From contig NZ_BCUD01000023.1 of NCBI RefSeq assembly GCF_001591105.1, forward strand, positions 1-51,922: a stretch of 51,922 nt of DNA. The letters are read 5' to 3'. The DNA is from Vibrio nereis NBRC 15637. Lineage in GTDB: Bacteria; Pseudomonadota; Gammaproteobacteria; Enterobacterales; Vibrionaceae. Made by a program: the position numbers and the translations under genes. The first letter of the stretch is position 1. Each line of letters opens with the position of its first letter. Positions 1 through 7,932 of this stretch are shown piece by piece. The notes beneath the pieces were generated by a model. That model was given only the letters and a program-made list of their open reading frames with translations, searched no databases and was not told where the DNA came from.

Positions 1-408
1 GTGATCGAAGAGCGTACAGGTGCAGATATCGCTTGGGTATTTGATGTTGAAGGTGAAGAAGGCTTCCGCGTTCGCGAAGAGAAGGTGATTAACGATCTGA
101 CTGATGAGCAAGGTATCGTACTTGCGACAGGCGGCGGCTCAATCAAGAGCAAAGAAAATCGTAATCGTTTATCTGCTCGCGGTATTGTTGTGTACCTTGA
201 AACAACTATCGAAAAGCAACTTGCACGAACTAACCGTGACAAGAAGCGTCCTCTGCTGCAAACTGACAATCCACGTGAAGTATTGGAAAGTCTAGCAGAA
301 GAGCGTAACCCACTGTACGAAGAAATTGCAGATTACACGGTACGTACAGACGATCAAAGTGCAAAAGTGGTAGCCAACCAGATTGTAAAAATGCTAGAAG
401 AACGTTAA
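1..408 (+). CDS. aroK: Shikimate kinase, 5' end truncated by window
   Basis: This cytoplasmic enzyme phosphorylates shikimate with ATP, the fifth step of the chorismate pathway. The visible 135 residues match the E. coli AroK C-terminal three quarters: RTGADIAWVF, then EGEEGFRVREEKVI, the substrate-binding segment LATGGGS, and the lid region RDKKRPLL. The P-loop (normally near residues 9-17) and about 37 N-terminal residues lie upstream of base 1. The GTG at base 1 is therefore an internal codon, not a start. The frame stays open to a TAA at 406-408. aroB follows after 30 bases, the usual aroKB arrangement, so the two are probably co-transcribed from a promoter outside the window. Confidence 0.95.
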   Translation: MIEERTGADIAWVFDVEGEEGFRVREEKVINDLTDEQGIVLATGGGSIKSKENRNRLSARGIVVYLETTIEKQLARTNRDKKRPLLQTDNPREVLESLAEERNPLYEEIADYTVRTDDQSAKVVANQIVKMLEER

Positions 409-438
409 GACGTAATTTTTAGCAACTGGAGACGCACC

Positions 439-1542
439 ATGGAACGGATTACGGTCAGCTTAGGCGAACGTAGCTATCCCATTTCAATTGGCGCCGGATT
501 ATTTAATGATCCGGCCCACCTTTCATTCCTTAATCATTTCCAACAATCAGCCAAACAAAAAGTGGTGGTGATCAGTAATGTGACTGTCGCACCTTTGTAC
601 GCTGATAAAATCCTTTACCTTCTCGAACAGCAAGGTTGTGAAGCCTCATTGCTTGAACTGCCTGATGGAGAGCAATACAAATCGCTGGATACTTTCAATA
701 CGGTGATGAGTTACCTATTGGAAGGGAGCTACGCCCGTGATGTTGTGATCATTGCCCTTGGCGGTGGTGTGATTGGCGATTTAGTCGGATTCTCGGCGGC
801 TTGTTATCAACGCGGTGTGGATTTCATCCAAATCCCGACTACGCTGCTATCACAAGTCGATTCTTCCGTTGGTGGTAAAACAGCGGTTAACCACAAACTC
901 GGTAAAAACATGATAGGGGCCTTTTATCAGCCCAAGTCGGTTATTATCGATACCGATTGTTTAGCGACATTGCCTAAACGCGAGTTTGCTGCGGGTATTG
1001 CGGAAGTCATTAAGTACGGCATCATCTACGATGAAGCGTTTTTCGTTTGGCTAGAAGAACACCTAGACAAGCTTTATGCCCTAGATGAACAAGCCCTGAC
1101 TTACGCCATCGCGCGATGCTGTCAGATTAAAGCGGAAGTGGTCGCGCAAGATGAGAAAGAGTCTGGCATTCGCGCTCTGCTTAACCTTGGCCATACATTT
1201 GGCCATGCGATTGAAGCGGAGCTTGGCTACGGCAACTGGCTACATGGCGAAGCGGTATCTGCCGGGACGGTGATGGCGGCAAAAACGGCCCACCTGCAAG
1301 GTTTGATCTCAGAGCAACAACTCGAGAGAATGATCAACTTACTCAAAAAAGCTCAGCTGCCCGTTCATACTCCGGCACAAATGATGTTTGCCGATTTCAT
1401 GAAGCACATGATGCGTGACAAAAAAGTGTTGGCAGGTGAACTCAGATTGGTGCTTCCAACCAGTATTGGGACTGCCGAAGTCGTGAAGGGCACTCCAGAA
1501 TCCATCATTGAGCAAGCGATTGATTTTGGTCGCGGTTTATAA
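439..1542 (+). CDS. aroB: 3-dehydroquinate synthase
   Basis: AroB converts DAHP to 3-dehydroquinate, the second step of the shikimate pathway, using NAD+ and a divalent metal. The 367-residue product is close to the family's usual length. Visible motifs are the nucleotide-binding loop GGGVIGDLVGF (about residues 107-117), the substrate loop SSVGGKTAVN, and the metal-ligand helix LNLGHTFGHAIE. The ATG at 439 has a GGAG Shine-Dalgarno 8 bases upstream. It lies 30 bases after aroK and before damX, the order seen in enterobacteria and vibrios. Nothing is odd about the gene. Confidence 0.97.
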   Translation: MERITVSLGERSYPISIGAGLFNDPAHLSFLNHFQQSAKQKVVVISNVTVAPLYADKILYLLEQQGCEASLLELPDGEQYKSLDTFNTVMSYLLEGSYARDVVIIALGGGVIGDLVGFSAACYQRGVDFIQIPTTLLSQVDSSVGGKTAVNHKLGKNMIGAFYQPKSVIIDTDCLATLPKREFAAGIAEVIKYGIIYDEAFFVWLEEHLDKLYALDEQALTYAIARCCQIKAEVVAQDEKESGIRALLNLGHTFGHAIEAELGYGNWLHGEAVSAGTVMAAKTAHLQGLISEQQLERMINLLKKAQLPVHTPAQMMFADFMKHMMRDKKVLAGELRLVLPTSIGTAEVVKGTPESIIEQAIDFGRGL

Positions 1543-1556
1543 TCTTGCTGTCTGTT

Positions 1557-1608
1557 AACCAGCTTACTGGCGTTGTTAATATAAGCGCAAAGGGCACGTA
1601 AGCTGGTT
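1557..1608. other. Inverted repeat between aroB and damX
   Basis: An 11-bp perfect inverted repeat, AACCAGCTTAC at 1557-1567 and its complement at 1598-1608, encloses a 30-base loop. No clear U-run follows on the plus strand. It could be a weak terminator, a processing site or an operator for damX. I cannot tell which from sequence alone. Confidence 0.4.
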
Positions 1609-1633
1609 TATCGATTTATTTTTCAAGGATCTC

Positions 1634-3091
1634 ATGGGTATGGTGCTAAATTCACATGTTTTGGAGTTAGACTCTCAGTCGGAATTGCTTGAACGTTTGC
1701 AACTACTGACCCACTTCAGCTCCAACCTTGTCACCATCTCTGGAGAGAAAGGCGCGGGTAAAACTTGGCTGGCTCAGCGTTATTTAGAAGTTTGGGCTCC
1801 GGAGAAAAACCAGGCCTTATTGATTAACTTTGCGGCTCAGGATGACTCGCAGCGCAGAGTGATGCTCCTTTCCCAACTCGTCTCTGAACCACTTTTTAAT
1901 CCTGCTGATAGTATTGCTGAATCGTTTGTTCACCTGATGGAGGGCAAAACTTGCGATATAGTTATTGCTATAGATGACGCACATTTGCTCTCAGATGCGT
2001 TTATCTCTGAGCTTTGGGTGTTGGTACTGGAAGCGCAACAAAACCCGCTGTGGACGGTTAATGTCCTGTTATTTGTGCAGGCCAAAGCCGCAGCAAAGAT
2101 CGATGCTCTATTAACGCGTTTTAGCTACGGTCAAGCACAAAAGCCGATCAACTTAGAGATAGAAACGTTTAGAGAACAAGAAGCGGACCGTTTTTTTGAG
2201 CAACTGGTGATCCGCTTTGTTGAGGACGACATGGAAAAAAGAGTGCGCCATGCCTACCGCTCTGTTGCGCGTCGTCCCGGAGAGATCATGGCCTTGGGAG
2301 ATTATAGCGTGGAAAAAAGGATCATTATTCGATCGATCGTCGGCTCGCCATTGAATATCGCTTTAGTGGTACTCACTTTGCTGGCTTTGATTGGTGGCGG
2401 GTATTGGTGGTTAATGTCACAGCCATCTCCTGATGATAAAGCCAGCCAAATCACGAGCACAGTGGAACAAACTGTGATTCCGACACTGCCTGAGAATGAC
2501 GATCTCGACGATATTGCTAGTGAAGATGACTCACACGCTTTGCCGCCGTCAGTAACCAAAGAAGTGTCCACAGTCGGTGATTCTGAACTTCAGCAGCAAC
2601 GTGTTGTGATCAACTCAGAAGTCGTTGATGCCTTGCTGGAAGGTCGCGCGGACTCTGTCGATACCAGTAAAATTGATAAAGTGGTCGAAGACTCTATTCC
2701 AAAGCCTGAGGTTGAGCAAGCTGCTGAGGTTGTGGAGCCAGAAGTTAACAAAGAGATCGTCCAGTCGGTTGCCAAACCTAGCCCCCAAGTTTCTTTTACA
2801 AGCGAGCAATTAGCGCAGTTTTCTCCGCGCAGTTACACATTGCAACTAGCGGCTGTGACTACGCTAGAAGAAGTAAAAGCCTTCCTTGAAGAATATGACT
2901 TAACGGAGAAAATTTATATTTATCCGACAGTTCGCGATGACGTTGATTGGTACATCGTGACCTACGATAACTTTCCAACTATACAAACTGCGCGTGATGC
3001 GGTAGCTACGCTGCCAAAAGCGTTGCAGCAGGCAGATCCTTGGGCAAAATCGCTGAGCCAAGTTCAGAGTGAAATAGAGCAAGGAAAATAG
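1634..3091 (+). CDS. damX: DamX-type SPOR-domain protein with N-terminal ATPase-like domain
   Basis: DamX is an inner-membrane division protein whose periplasmic SPOR domain binds septal peptidoglycan. The 485-residue product has an N-terminal AAA/ExeA-like ATPase region with Walker A GEKGAGKT (37-44) and a Walker B-like DIVIAIDDAH (108-117). A single membrane segment follows at about 240-260, then an acidic low-complexity linker (about 265-390). The C-terminal SPOR domain begins near YTLQLAAVTTLEE and ends in PWAKSLSQVQ, which closely resembles the E. coli DamX C-terminus. E. coli DamX lacks the ATPase-like region, and I infer the long form is the vibrio version. The ATG at 1634 follows AAGGA. 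The gene sits between aroB and dam, as expected. Confidence 0.9.
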   Translation: MGMVLNSHVLELDSQSELLERLQLLTHFSSNLVTISGEKGAGKTWLAQRYLEVWAPEKNQALLINFAAQDDSQRRVMLLSQLVSEPLFNPADSIAESFVHLMEGKTCDIVIAIDDAHLLSDAFISELWVLVLEAQQNPLWTVNVLLFVQAKAAAKIDALLTRFSYGQAQKPINLEIETFREQEADRFFEQLVIRFVEDDMEKRVRHAYRSVARRPGEIMALGDYSVEKRIIIRSIVGSPLNIALVVLTLLALIGGGYWWLMSQPSPDDKASQITSTVEQTVIPTLPENDDLDDIASEDDSHALPPSVTKEVSTVGDSELQQQRVVINSEVVDALLEGRADSVDTSKIDKVVEDSIPKPEVEQAAEVVEPEVNKEIVQSVAKPSPQVSFTSEQLAQFSPRSYTLQLAAVTTLEEVKAFLEEYDLTEKIYIYPTVRDDVDWYIVTYDNFPTIQTARDAVATLPKALQQADPWAKSLSQVQSEIEQGK

Positions 3092-3158
3092 TCGGAGATT
3101 CAATGCAAAATATGTTACATTCCGCAGCCTTGTTTTTGGTTGATAGATAGAGCAATAG

Positions 3159-3986
3159 ATGAAGAAGCAGCGTGCCTTCCTGAAATGGGCGGGTGGTAAA
3201 TACGGACTTGTCGAAGATATTCAGCGTTGTTTGCCTGAAGGGCGTAAGCTGGTAGAACCGTTCGTAGGTGCTGGTTCGGTGTTTCTTAATACCAATTACG
3301 AGCAATATTTGCTGGCGGATATTAACCCCGATCTGATCAATCTCTACAATTTGCTAAAAGAGAAGCCAGAAGAATACATTGTCGAAGCGAAACGTTGGTT
3401 CACGCCGGAAAACAACCGCAAAGAGGCCTACTTGCACTTCCGTGCAGAGTTTAATGCCACAGACGATGTCATGTTTCGCTCTTTGGCCTTTTTATACATG
3501 AACCGATTCGGTTTTAACGGGTTATGCCGTTATAACAAAAAAGGTGGCTTTAACGTCCCATTTGGTTCATACAAAAAGCCTTACTTCCCAGAAGCTGAGT
3601 TGGAGTTTTTTGCGGAAAAGGCCAAAAAGGCCACGTTTGTCTGTGAAGGTTATCCTGAAACGTTTTCACGCGCACGTAAAGGCAGCGTGGTGTATTGCGA
3701 TCCACCTTACGCACCACTTTCAACGACCGCCAATTTCACTTCCTATGCAGGTAACGGCTTTACGTTAGATGACCAAGCTGCGCTAGCGGATATTGCGGAG
3801 AAAGCAGCCACTGAACGTGGAATTCCGGTGCTTATCTCTAACCACGATACGACGCTAACACGCCGTTTGTATCATGGCGCGGACCTCAATGTTGTCAAGG
3901 TAAAGCGTACCATCAGCCGTAATGGCGCAGGGCGCAATAAAGTGGATGAGCTGCTGGCCCTCTTCAAACCTGTCGATAACGTATAA
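3159..3986 (+). CDS. dam: DNA adenine methylase (GATC)
   Basis: Dam transfers a methyl group from S-adenosylmethionine to N6 of adenine in GATC. It serves mismatch-repair strand choice, replication timing and gene regulation, and is essential in Vibrio cholerae. The 275-residue protein shows the SAM motif KWAGGKYGLVEDI (about 9-21) with PFVGAGSVFLN and the catalytic DPPY at 181-184, the same position as in E. coli Dam. The C-terminal KVDELLALFKP is also shared. The ATG at 3159 aligns with the family start, although its Shine-Dalgarno is weak. It lies 67 bases after damX, so it is probably read with it and perhaps from a local promoter too. Confidence 0.97.
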   Translation: MKKQRAFLKWAGGKYGLVEDIQRCLPEGRKLVEPFVGAGSVFLNTNYEQYLLADINPDLINLYNLLKEKPEEYIVEAKRWFTPENNRKEAYLHFRAEFNATDDVMFRSLAFLYMNRFGFNGLCRYNKKGGFNVPFGSYKKPYFPEAELEFFAEKAKKATFVCEGYPETFSRARKGSVVYCDPPYAPLSTTANFTSYAGNGFTLDDQAALADIAEKAATERGIPVLISNHDTTLTRRLYHGADLNVVKVKRTISRNGAGRNKVDELLALFKPVDNV

Positions 3987-4089
3987 TCACATTTCTCTTT
4001 CTTCACCTACCATCTGACTGCTAGCTTAGGTAGAATTGCGCTCAACTCTTATCCAGTGCAATGATGCCAATTAATTCTAGAGGTCAGGT

Positions 4090-4761
4090 ATGAAAGATTT
4101 CCTTATCGCTCCATCGATTCTGTCTGCAGACTTTGCTCGCCTTGGCGAGGATGTCGAAAAAGTACTCGCAGCCGGTGCGGATGTGGTTCACTTTGATGTT
4201 ATGGACAACCACTACGTGCCAAACCTGACTTTCGGTGCACCAGTGTGTAAAGCGCTGCGTGACTACGGCATTACCGCGTCGATTGATGTTCACTTGATGG
4301 TGAAACCTGTCGACAGCATCGTGCCTGACTTCGCTAAAGCTGGCGCATCTATGATCACCTTCCACATCGAAGCGTCCGATCACGTTGACCGTACCCTTCA
4401 GCTCATCAAAGAGCACGGCTGTAAAGCGGGTGTGGTTCTTAACCCGGCGACTCCGCTTGCGCACTTGGAATACATCATGGATAAAGTGGACATGATCCTG
4501 CTGATGTCGGTCAACCCAGGTTTTGGTGGCCAGTCGTTTATTCCAAATACATTAGACAAGTTACGCGCAGTGCGTAAGATGATCGACGAGTCTGGCCGCG
4601 ATATCCGCTTGGAAATCGATGGTGGCGTTAAGGTAGACAACATCAGAGAAATCGCAGAAGCGGGTGCGGATATGTTCGTCGCAGGCTCAGCGATTTTCGG
4701 TCAGCCGGATTACAAGGAAGTGATTGACCAAATGCGAGCACAATTAGCAGAGGTAAATTAA
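4090..4761 (+). CDS. rpe: Ribulose-phosphate 3-epimerase
   Basis: Rpe interconverts ribulose-5-phosphate and xylulose-5-phosphate in the non-oxidative pentose phosphate pathway. The 223-residue TIM barrel begins KDFLIAPSILSADFARLGED. It has the metal-binding segments VHFDVMDNHYVPN and DVHLMV, the phosphate-loop region SVNPGFGGQSF, and EIDGGVK near the C-terminus. The ATG at 4090 follows a GAGGTCAGG ribosome-binding stretch. Its TAA abuts the gph start codon directly, so translation of the two is probably coupled. Confidence 0.97.
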   Translation: MKDFLIAPSILSADFARLGEDVEKVLAAGADVVHFDVMDNHYVPNLTFGAPVCKALRDYGITASIDVHLMVKPVDSIVPDFAKAGASMITFHIEASDHVDRTLQLIKEHGCKAGVVLNPATPLAHLEYIMDKVDMILLMSVNPGFGGQSFIPNTLDKLRAVRKMIDESGRDIRLEIDGGVKVDNIREIAEAGADMFVAGSAIFGQPDYKEVIDQMRAQLAEVN

Positions 4762-5448
4762 TTGATTTCTAACAATATTAAACTGATCGCGTTCGATCTT
4801 GATGGCACTCTTTTAGATAGCGTGCCCGATCTTGCTGTTGCGGCAGACCAAGCCGTACAAGCGCTAGGCTACCCAGGCGTTTCAGAAGAGAAAGTGCGTG
4901 ATTATGTTGGTAACGGTGCAGACGTTCTTGTCGGTCGCGCATTAAGTCAAAGTATGACCATCGACCCGGCACTGAGCAGTGAATTGCTGGTAAAAGCTCG
5001 CGAGCTGTTTGATGACTTTTATGACAAAAGTGGTCACAAACTCAGCCATCTATATCCAGCAGTGAAAGAGACGTTGTCTGAGCTGCAACAAGCTGGATTC
5101 ACGCTGGCGCTAGTCACCAATAAACCGTCTAAGTTTGTTCCAGAGATCCTAGAGCAACATGGCATTGATAAGTTCTTTGTTGATGTTTTGGGTGGCGATG
5201 CGTTCCCAGAGAAGAAACCAAACCCAGTCGCGTTAAACTGGTTGATGGAGAAACATAACTGTCAGCCGCAAGAAATGCTGATGGTCGGTGACTCTAAAAA
5301 CGACATTTTGGCAGCGAAGAATGCGGGTTGTTACTCGTTTGGCCTGACTTACGGTTATAACCACGGTGAGCCAATTTCGGCGTCTAAGCCAGACTTTGTC
5401 GCGGACATCATCGCAGATTTGGTCGACGTTGTAGCGGTTTCGGCTTAG
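4762..5448 (+). CDS. gph: Phosphoglycolate phosphatase, HAD family (TTG start)
   Basis: Gph removes phosphate from 2-phosphoglycolate, a by-product of repair of oxidised DNA 3' ends. The 228-residue HAD-superfamily protein has motif I FDLDGTLLDS with two catalytic aspartates. Motif II is VTNKPSKF, motif III includes the lysine of EKKPNP, and motif IV is GDSKNDILAAKNAG. I chose the TTG at 4762 because translation from it matches the family N-terminus and an AGAGG ribosome-binding site lies 8 bases upstream. No in-frame ATG precedes the HAD motif. The start abuts the rpe stop with zero spacing. Confidence 0.93.
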   Translation: MISNNIKLIAFDLDGTLLDSVPDLAVAADQAVQALGYPGVSEEKVRDYVGNGADVLVGRALSQSMTIDPALSSELLVKARELFDDFYDKSGHKLSHLYPAVKETLSELQQAGFTLALVTNKPSKFVPEILEQHGIDKFFVDVLGGDAFPEKKPNPVALNWLMEKHNCQPQEMLMVGDSKNDILAAKNAGCYSFGLTYGYNHGEPISASKPDFVADIIADLVDVVAVSA

Positions 5449-5498
5449 TTGCAACAAAAGATCTTCCAAAATACTTGTTAATGAGTACACTGAGTAAA

Positions 5499-5528
5499 CC
5501 GTGTGAAGAGAACTCACACGGTTTTTTT
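5499..5528 (+). terminator. Intrinsic terminator after gph
   Basis: The 8-bp stem CCGTGTGA (5499-5506) pairs with TCACACGG (5514-5521) and is followed by seven T residues. It ends the aroK-to-gph transcript on the plus strand, 37 bases before trpS, so trpS may depend on readthrough or its own promoter. Confidence 0.9.
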
Positions 5529-5564
5529 CATTTATTAAGCTAAGAAGTCAAAGGAATTATTCCC

Positions 5565-6581
5565 ATGAGCAAACCCATTGTATTGAGTGGTGTTCAACCG
5601 TCAGGTGAACTAAGTATCGGTAACTACTTGGGTGCTCTACGTCAATGGCAGCAGATGCAAGATGATTATGATTGCCAGTACTGCGTTGTGGATCTTCACG
5701 CGATTACGGTTCGTCAGGACCCGAAAGCACTACATGAAGCGACACTAGACGCACTCGCAATTTGCCTTGCAGTTGGTGTTGATCCGCAAAAGAGCACGCT
5801 ATTTGTTCAGTCACACGTACCAGAGCATGCTCAGCTAGGTTGGCTTCTTAACTGCTACACCCAAATGGGTGAACTGAGCCGTATGACTCAGTTTAAAGAC
5901 AAGTCCGCTCGCTACGCGAATGATGTCAACGCGGGTCTATTCAGTTACCCAGTGCTGATGGCGGCTGATATTCTGCTGTACCAAGCGAACCAAGTACCAG
6001 TGGGTAATGATCAGAAGCAACACTTAGAGCTAGCGCGTGATATCGCGACTCGCTTTAACAACATTTACTCACCAGAGAACCCAATTTTCACGATTCCTGA
6101 ACCTTACATTCCAAAGGTGAACGCTCGTGTCATGAGTCTTCAGGATGCGACGAAGAAAATGTCGAAATCGGATGATAACCGTAAGAACGTGATCACTCTG
6201 TTGGAAGACCCTAAATCGATCATCAAGAAGATCAATAAAGCTCAAACTGATACGGAAACACCACCGAGTATCCGCCATGATATTGAGAGCAAAGCCGGTA
6301 TCGCAAACCTAATGGGCCTGTATTCTGCGGCGACGGGTATGAGCTTTGAAGAGATTGAAGCGAAGTACAAAGGCGTTGAAATGTACGGTCCATTCAAGAA
6401 AGATGTGGGTGAAGCGGTTGTGGCAATGCTTGAACCAATCCAATCTGAATTCCACCGTATTCGTGCCGATCGCGCTTACATGAACGAAGTCATGCAGCAA
6501 GGCGCAGAGAAAGCTTCAGCGCGTGCAGCAATTACGCTAGAGAAAGTATACAAAGCGGTTGGTTTTGTGGGTCGTCCATAA
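5565..6581 (+). CDS. trpS: Tryptophanyl-tRNA synthetase
   Basis: TrpS charges tRNA-Trp with tryptophan using ATP and is a homodimeric class I synthetase. The 338-residue product carries the HIGH-equivalent SIGN within GVQPSGELSIGNYLGAL (about 9-25) and the KMSKS loop at 198-202. The tryptophan-pocket region DLHAITVRQDP is typical of bacterial TrpS. The ATG at 5565 follows an AAAGGA Shine-Dalgarno. An intrinsic terminator lies just upstream and another downstream, so this is likely its own transcription unit. Confidence 0.97.
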   Translation: MSKPIVLSGVQPSGELSIGNYLGALRQWQQMQDDYDCQYCVVDLHAITVRQDPKALHEATLDALAICLAVGVDPQKSTLFVQSHVPEHAQLGWLLNCYTQMGELSRMTQFKDKSARYANDVNAGLFSYPVLMAADILLYQANQVPVGNDQKQHLELARDIATRFNNIYSPENPIFTIPEPYIPKVNARVMSLQDATKKMSKSDDNRKNVITLLEDPKSIIKKINKAQTDTETPPSIRHDIESKAGIANLMGLYSAATGMSFEEIEAKYKGVEMYGPFKKDVGEAVVAMLEPIQSEFHRIRADRAYMNEVMQQGAEKASARAAITLEKVYKAVGFVGRP

Positions 6582-6602
6582 GTAATACGCGAATGTCCTA
6601 TT

Positions 6603-6633
6603 AAAAATCCCGGCTGTCATGGCCGGGATTTTT
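6603..6633. terminator. Bidirectional terminator between trpS and trmL
   Basis: A perfect 12-bp inverted repeat, AAAAATCCCGGC (6603-6614) and its complement (6622-6633), has a 7-base loop. The A-run and T-run on its two sides let it end both trpS and the convergent trmL. Confidence 0.9.
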
Positions 6634-6650
6634 GGTTTCTATCGCTCTGT

Positions 6651-7130
6651 TTATTGGGCGCCTTCAAAGCCCATCTGACGCCAAGCTTCAAAGGCAATGA
6701 TGGCGACTGCATTTGAAAGGTTCAGGCTGCGCGCGTCGGGCATCATTGGAATACGAATACGCTGTTCCATCGGCATGCTGTCAATCAAATCGGCAGGCAG
6801 TCCGCGCGTTTCTGGGCCAAACAGCAACACATCTCCCTGTCGGAAGTTGGCATCAACATGATGACCCGTCGTTTTCGTCGTACAAGCAAAAATACGGTAA
6901 CCGTCTTTGCGTTCGTTTTCTAAATACTCAATAAAGGCTTGGTAGTCTTTGTGGCGAGTAACTCGGGCCAGATCATGGTAGTCCAAGCCGGCGCGGCGTA
7001 CTTTCTTCTCTTCTAAATCAAACCCTAGTGGCTCAATCAAATGCAGGTTAGCGCCGCAGTTCGCACAAAGGCGGATAATGTTACCGGTGTTGGGTGCGAT
7101 TTCTGGCTCGTATAGGGCGATATCGAACAT
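6651..7130 (-). CDS. trmL: tRNA (cytidine/uridine-34-2'-O)-methyltransferase, SPOUT family
   Basis: TrmL (YibK) methylates the 2'-O of the wobble nucleotide in the two tRNA-Leu isoacceptors, using S-adenosylmethionine. The 159-residue length matches E. coli TrmL (157). Visible SPOUT motifs are N-terminal YEPEIAPNTGNIIRLCAN, GPETRGLP, and the C-terminal knot segment IPMMPDARSLNLSNAVAI. The ATG at 7130 begins MFDIALYEPEI as in the family. It lies downstream of sodA on the same strand, separated by 107 bases with a hairpin, so it may be a separate unit or receive readthrough. Confidence 0.95.
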   Translation of the reverse strand: MFDIALYEPEIAPNTGNIIRLCANCGANLHLIEPLGFDLEEKKVRRAGLDYHDLARVTRHKDYQAFIEYLENERKDGYRIFACTTKTTGHHVDANFRQGDVLLFGPETRGLPADLIDSMPMEQRIRIPMMPDARSLNLSNAVAIIAFEAWRQMGFEGAQ

Positions 7131-7176
7131 AGTGTTAGTGTCTTATCTGCTGATGGATGTGAGACGAGAAGTATAA

Positions 7177-7196
7177 GGCGGCTTGCTTAGGCCGCC
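7177..7196 (-). terminator. Possible terminator between sodA and trmL
   Basis: The 6-bp GC-only stem GGCGGC (7177-7182) pairs with GCCGCC (7191-7196), loop 8 bases. On the minus strand it is followed by TTATACTT, a poor U-run, so termination may be partial. Confidence 0.4.
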
Positions 7197-7237
7197 AAGT
7201 CTGACACTGTTAGATTGTGTTCCGGCTTTTTATACAG

Positions 7238-7855
7238 TTACGCATGCTGGGCTAGCGCAACGGCGTAGTTTTCACTGACGGCATCCCAGTTCACCACATT
7301 CCACCATGCATCAACGTATTCAGGGCGGCGGTTTTGGTAGCTAATGTAATATGCGTGTTCCCACACATCGAGTGCAAGAATCGGTTCGCCTTGTGCTTCA
7401 ACGACATCCATCAGAGGGTTATCTTGATTACTGGTGGAAGTAATCGCCAGTTTGCCATCTTGAACGATGAGCCAAACAAATCCTGAGCCAAAGGTATTGA
7501 CTGCGGCTTCAGCAAACATCTGCTGGAATTGCGCAATGCTGCCAAAATGCTCAATGATAGCGTCAGCCAAGTCACCGTCGGGTGCGCCGCCGCCATACTG
7601 TGACATGCAGTTCCAATAAAGAATGTGGTTGTAATAACCGCCACCGTTATTTCTGACGGCTGGTGGATGTTTGGAAATATGCTTAAAGATATCACTCAGA
7701 GGGGTTTTCTCTAGCTCAGATCCCTTAATTGCGGTGATGAATTTGTCGTAGTAGGTGCGGTGATGCTTGCTATAGTGCACTTCCATGGTTTTGGCATCGA
7801 TATATGGTTCAAGTGCGTCATAAGAGTAGGGCAGGTCTGGGAAAACGTGAGACAT
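7238..7855 (-). CDS. sodA: Superoxide dismutase, Mn/Fe family, probably Mn type
   Basis: The enzyme dismutates superoxide in the cytoplasm. The 205-residue protein has the family metal ligands: a histidine in EVHYSKHH (near residue 27), one in the YYNHILYW segment, and the Asp and His of LDVWEHAYY. The outer-sphere glutamine lies in TSTSNQDNPL, the position typical of Mn enzymes. The glutamine that Fe enzymes carry before the second histidine ligand is absent (GGGYYNH here). I therefore call it sodA, though cambialistic activity cannot be excluded. A GGAGGA ribosome-binding site precedes the ATG at 7855. A strong Fur-box match overlaps its promoter, so iron repression is likely. It follows cpxRA on the same strand. 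Confidence 0.9.
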   Translation of the reverse strand: MSHVFPDLPYSYDALEPYIDAKTMEVHYSKHHRTYYDKFITAIKGSELEKTPLSDIFKHISKHPPAVRNNGGGYYNHILYWNCMSQYGGGAPDGDLADAIIEHFGSIAQFQQMFAEAAVNTFGSGFVWLIVQDGKLAITSTSNQDNPLMDVVEAQGEPILALDVWEHAYYISYQNRRPEYVDAWWNVVNWDAVSENYAVALAQHA

Positions 7856-7884
7856 AGTAAATCCTCCATAATTGAAGGATTTAC

Positions 7885-7912
7885 TTTATATGATAATGAG
7901 ATTTATTATCAA
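7885..7912 (-). promoter_or_regulatory. sodA promoter overlapped by a Fur box
   Basis: The 19-bp segment 7892-7910, GATAATGAGATTTATTATC, matches the canonical Fur box GATAATGATAATCATTATC at 16 of 19 positions. On the minus strand it overlaps a promoter-like pair: TTGATA (7912-7907), 16-bp spacer, TATAAA (7890-7885). The start codon of sodA is 30 bases further on. The arrangement predicts Fur-iron repression, as known for MnSOD genes in other Gammaproteobacteria. Confidence 0.78.
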
Positions 7913-7932
7913 CTGTATTTTTGGTGAGGTTA

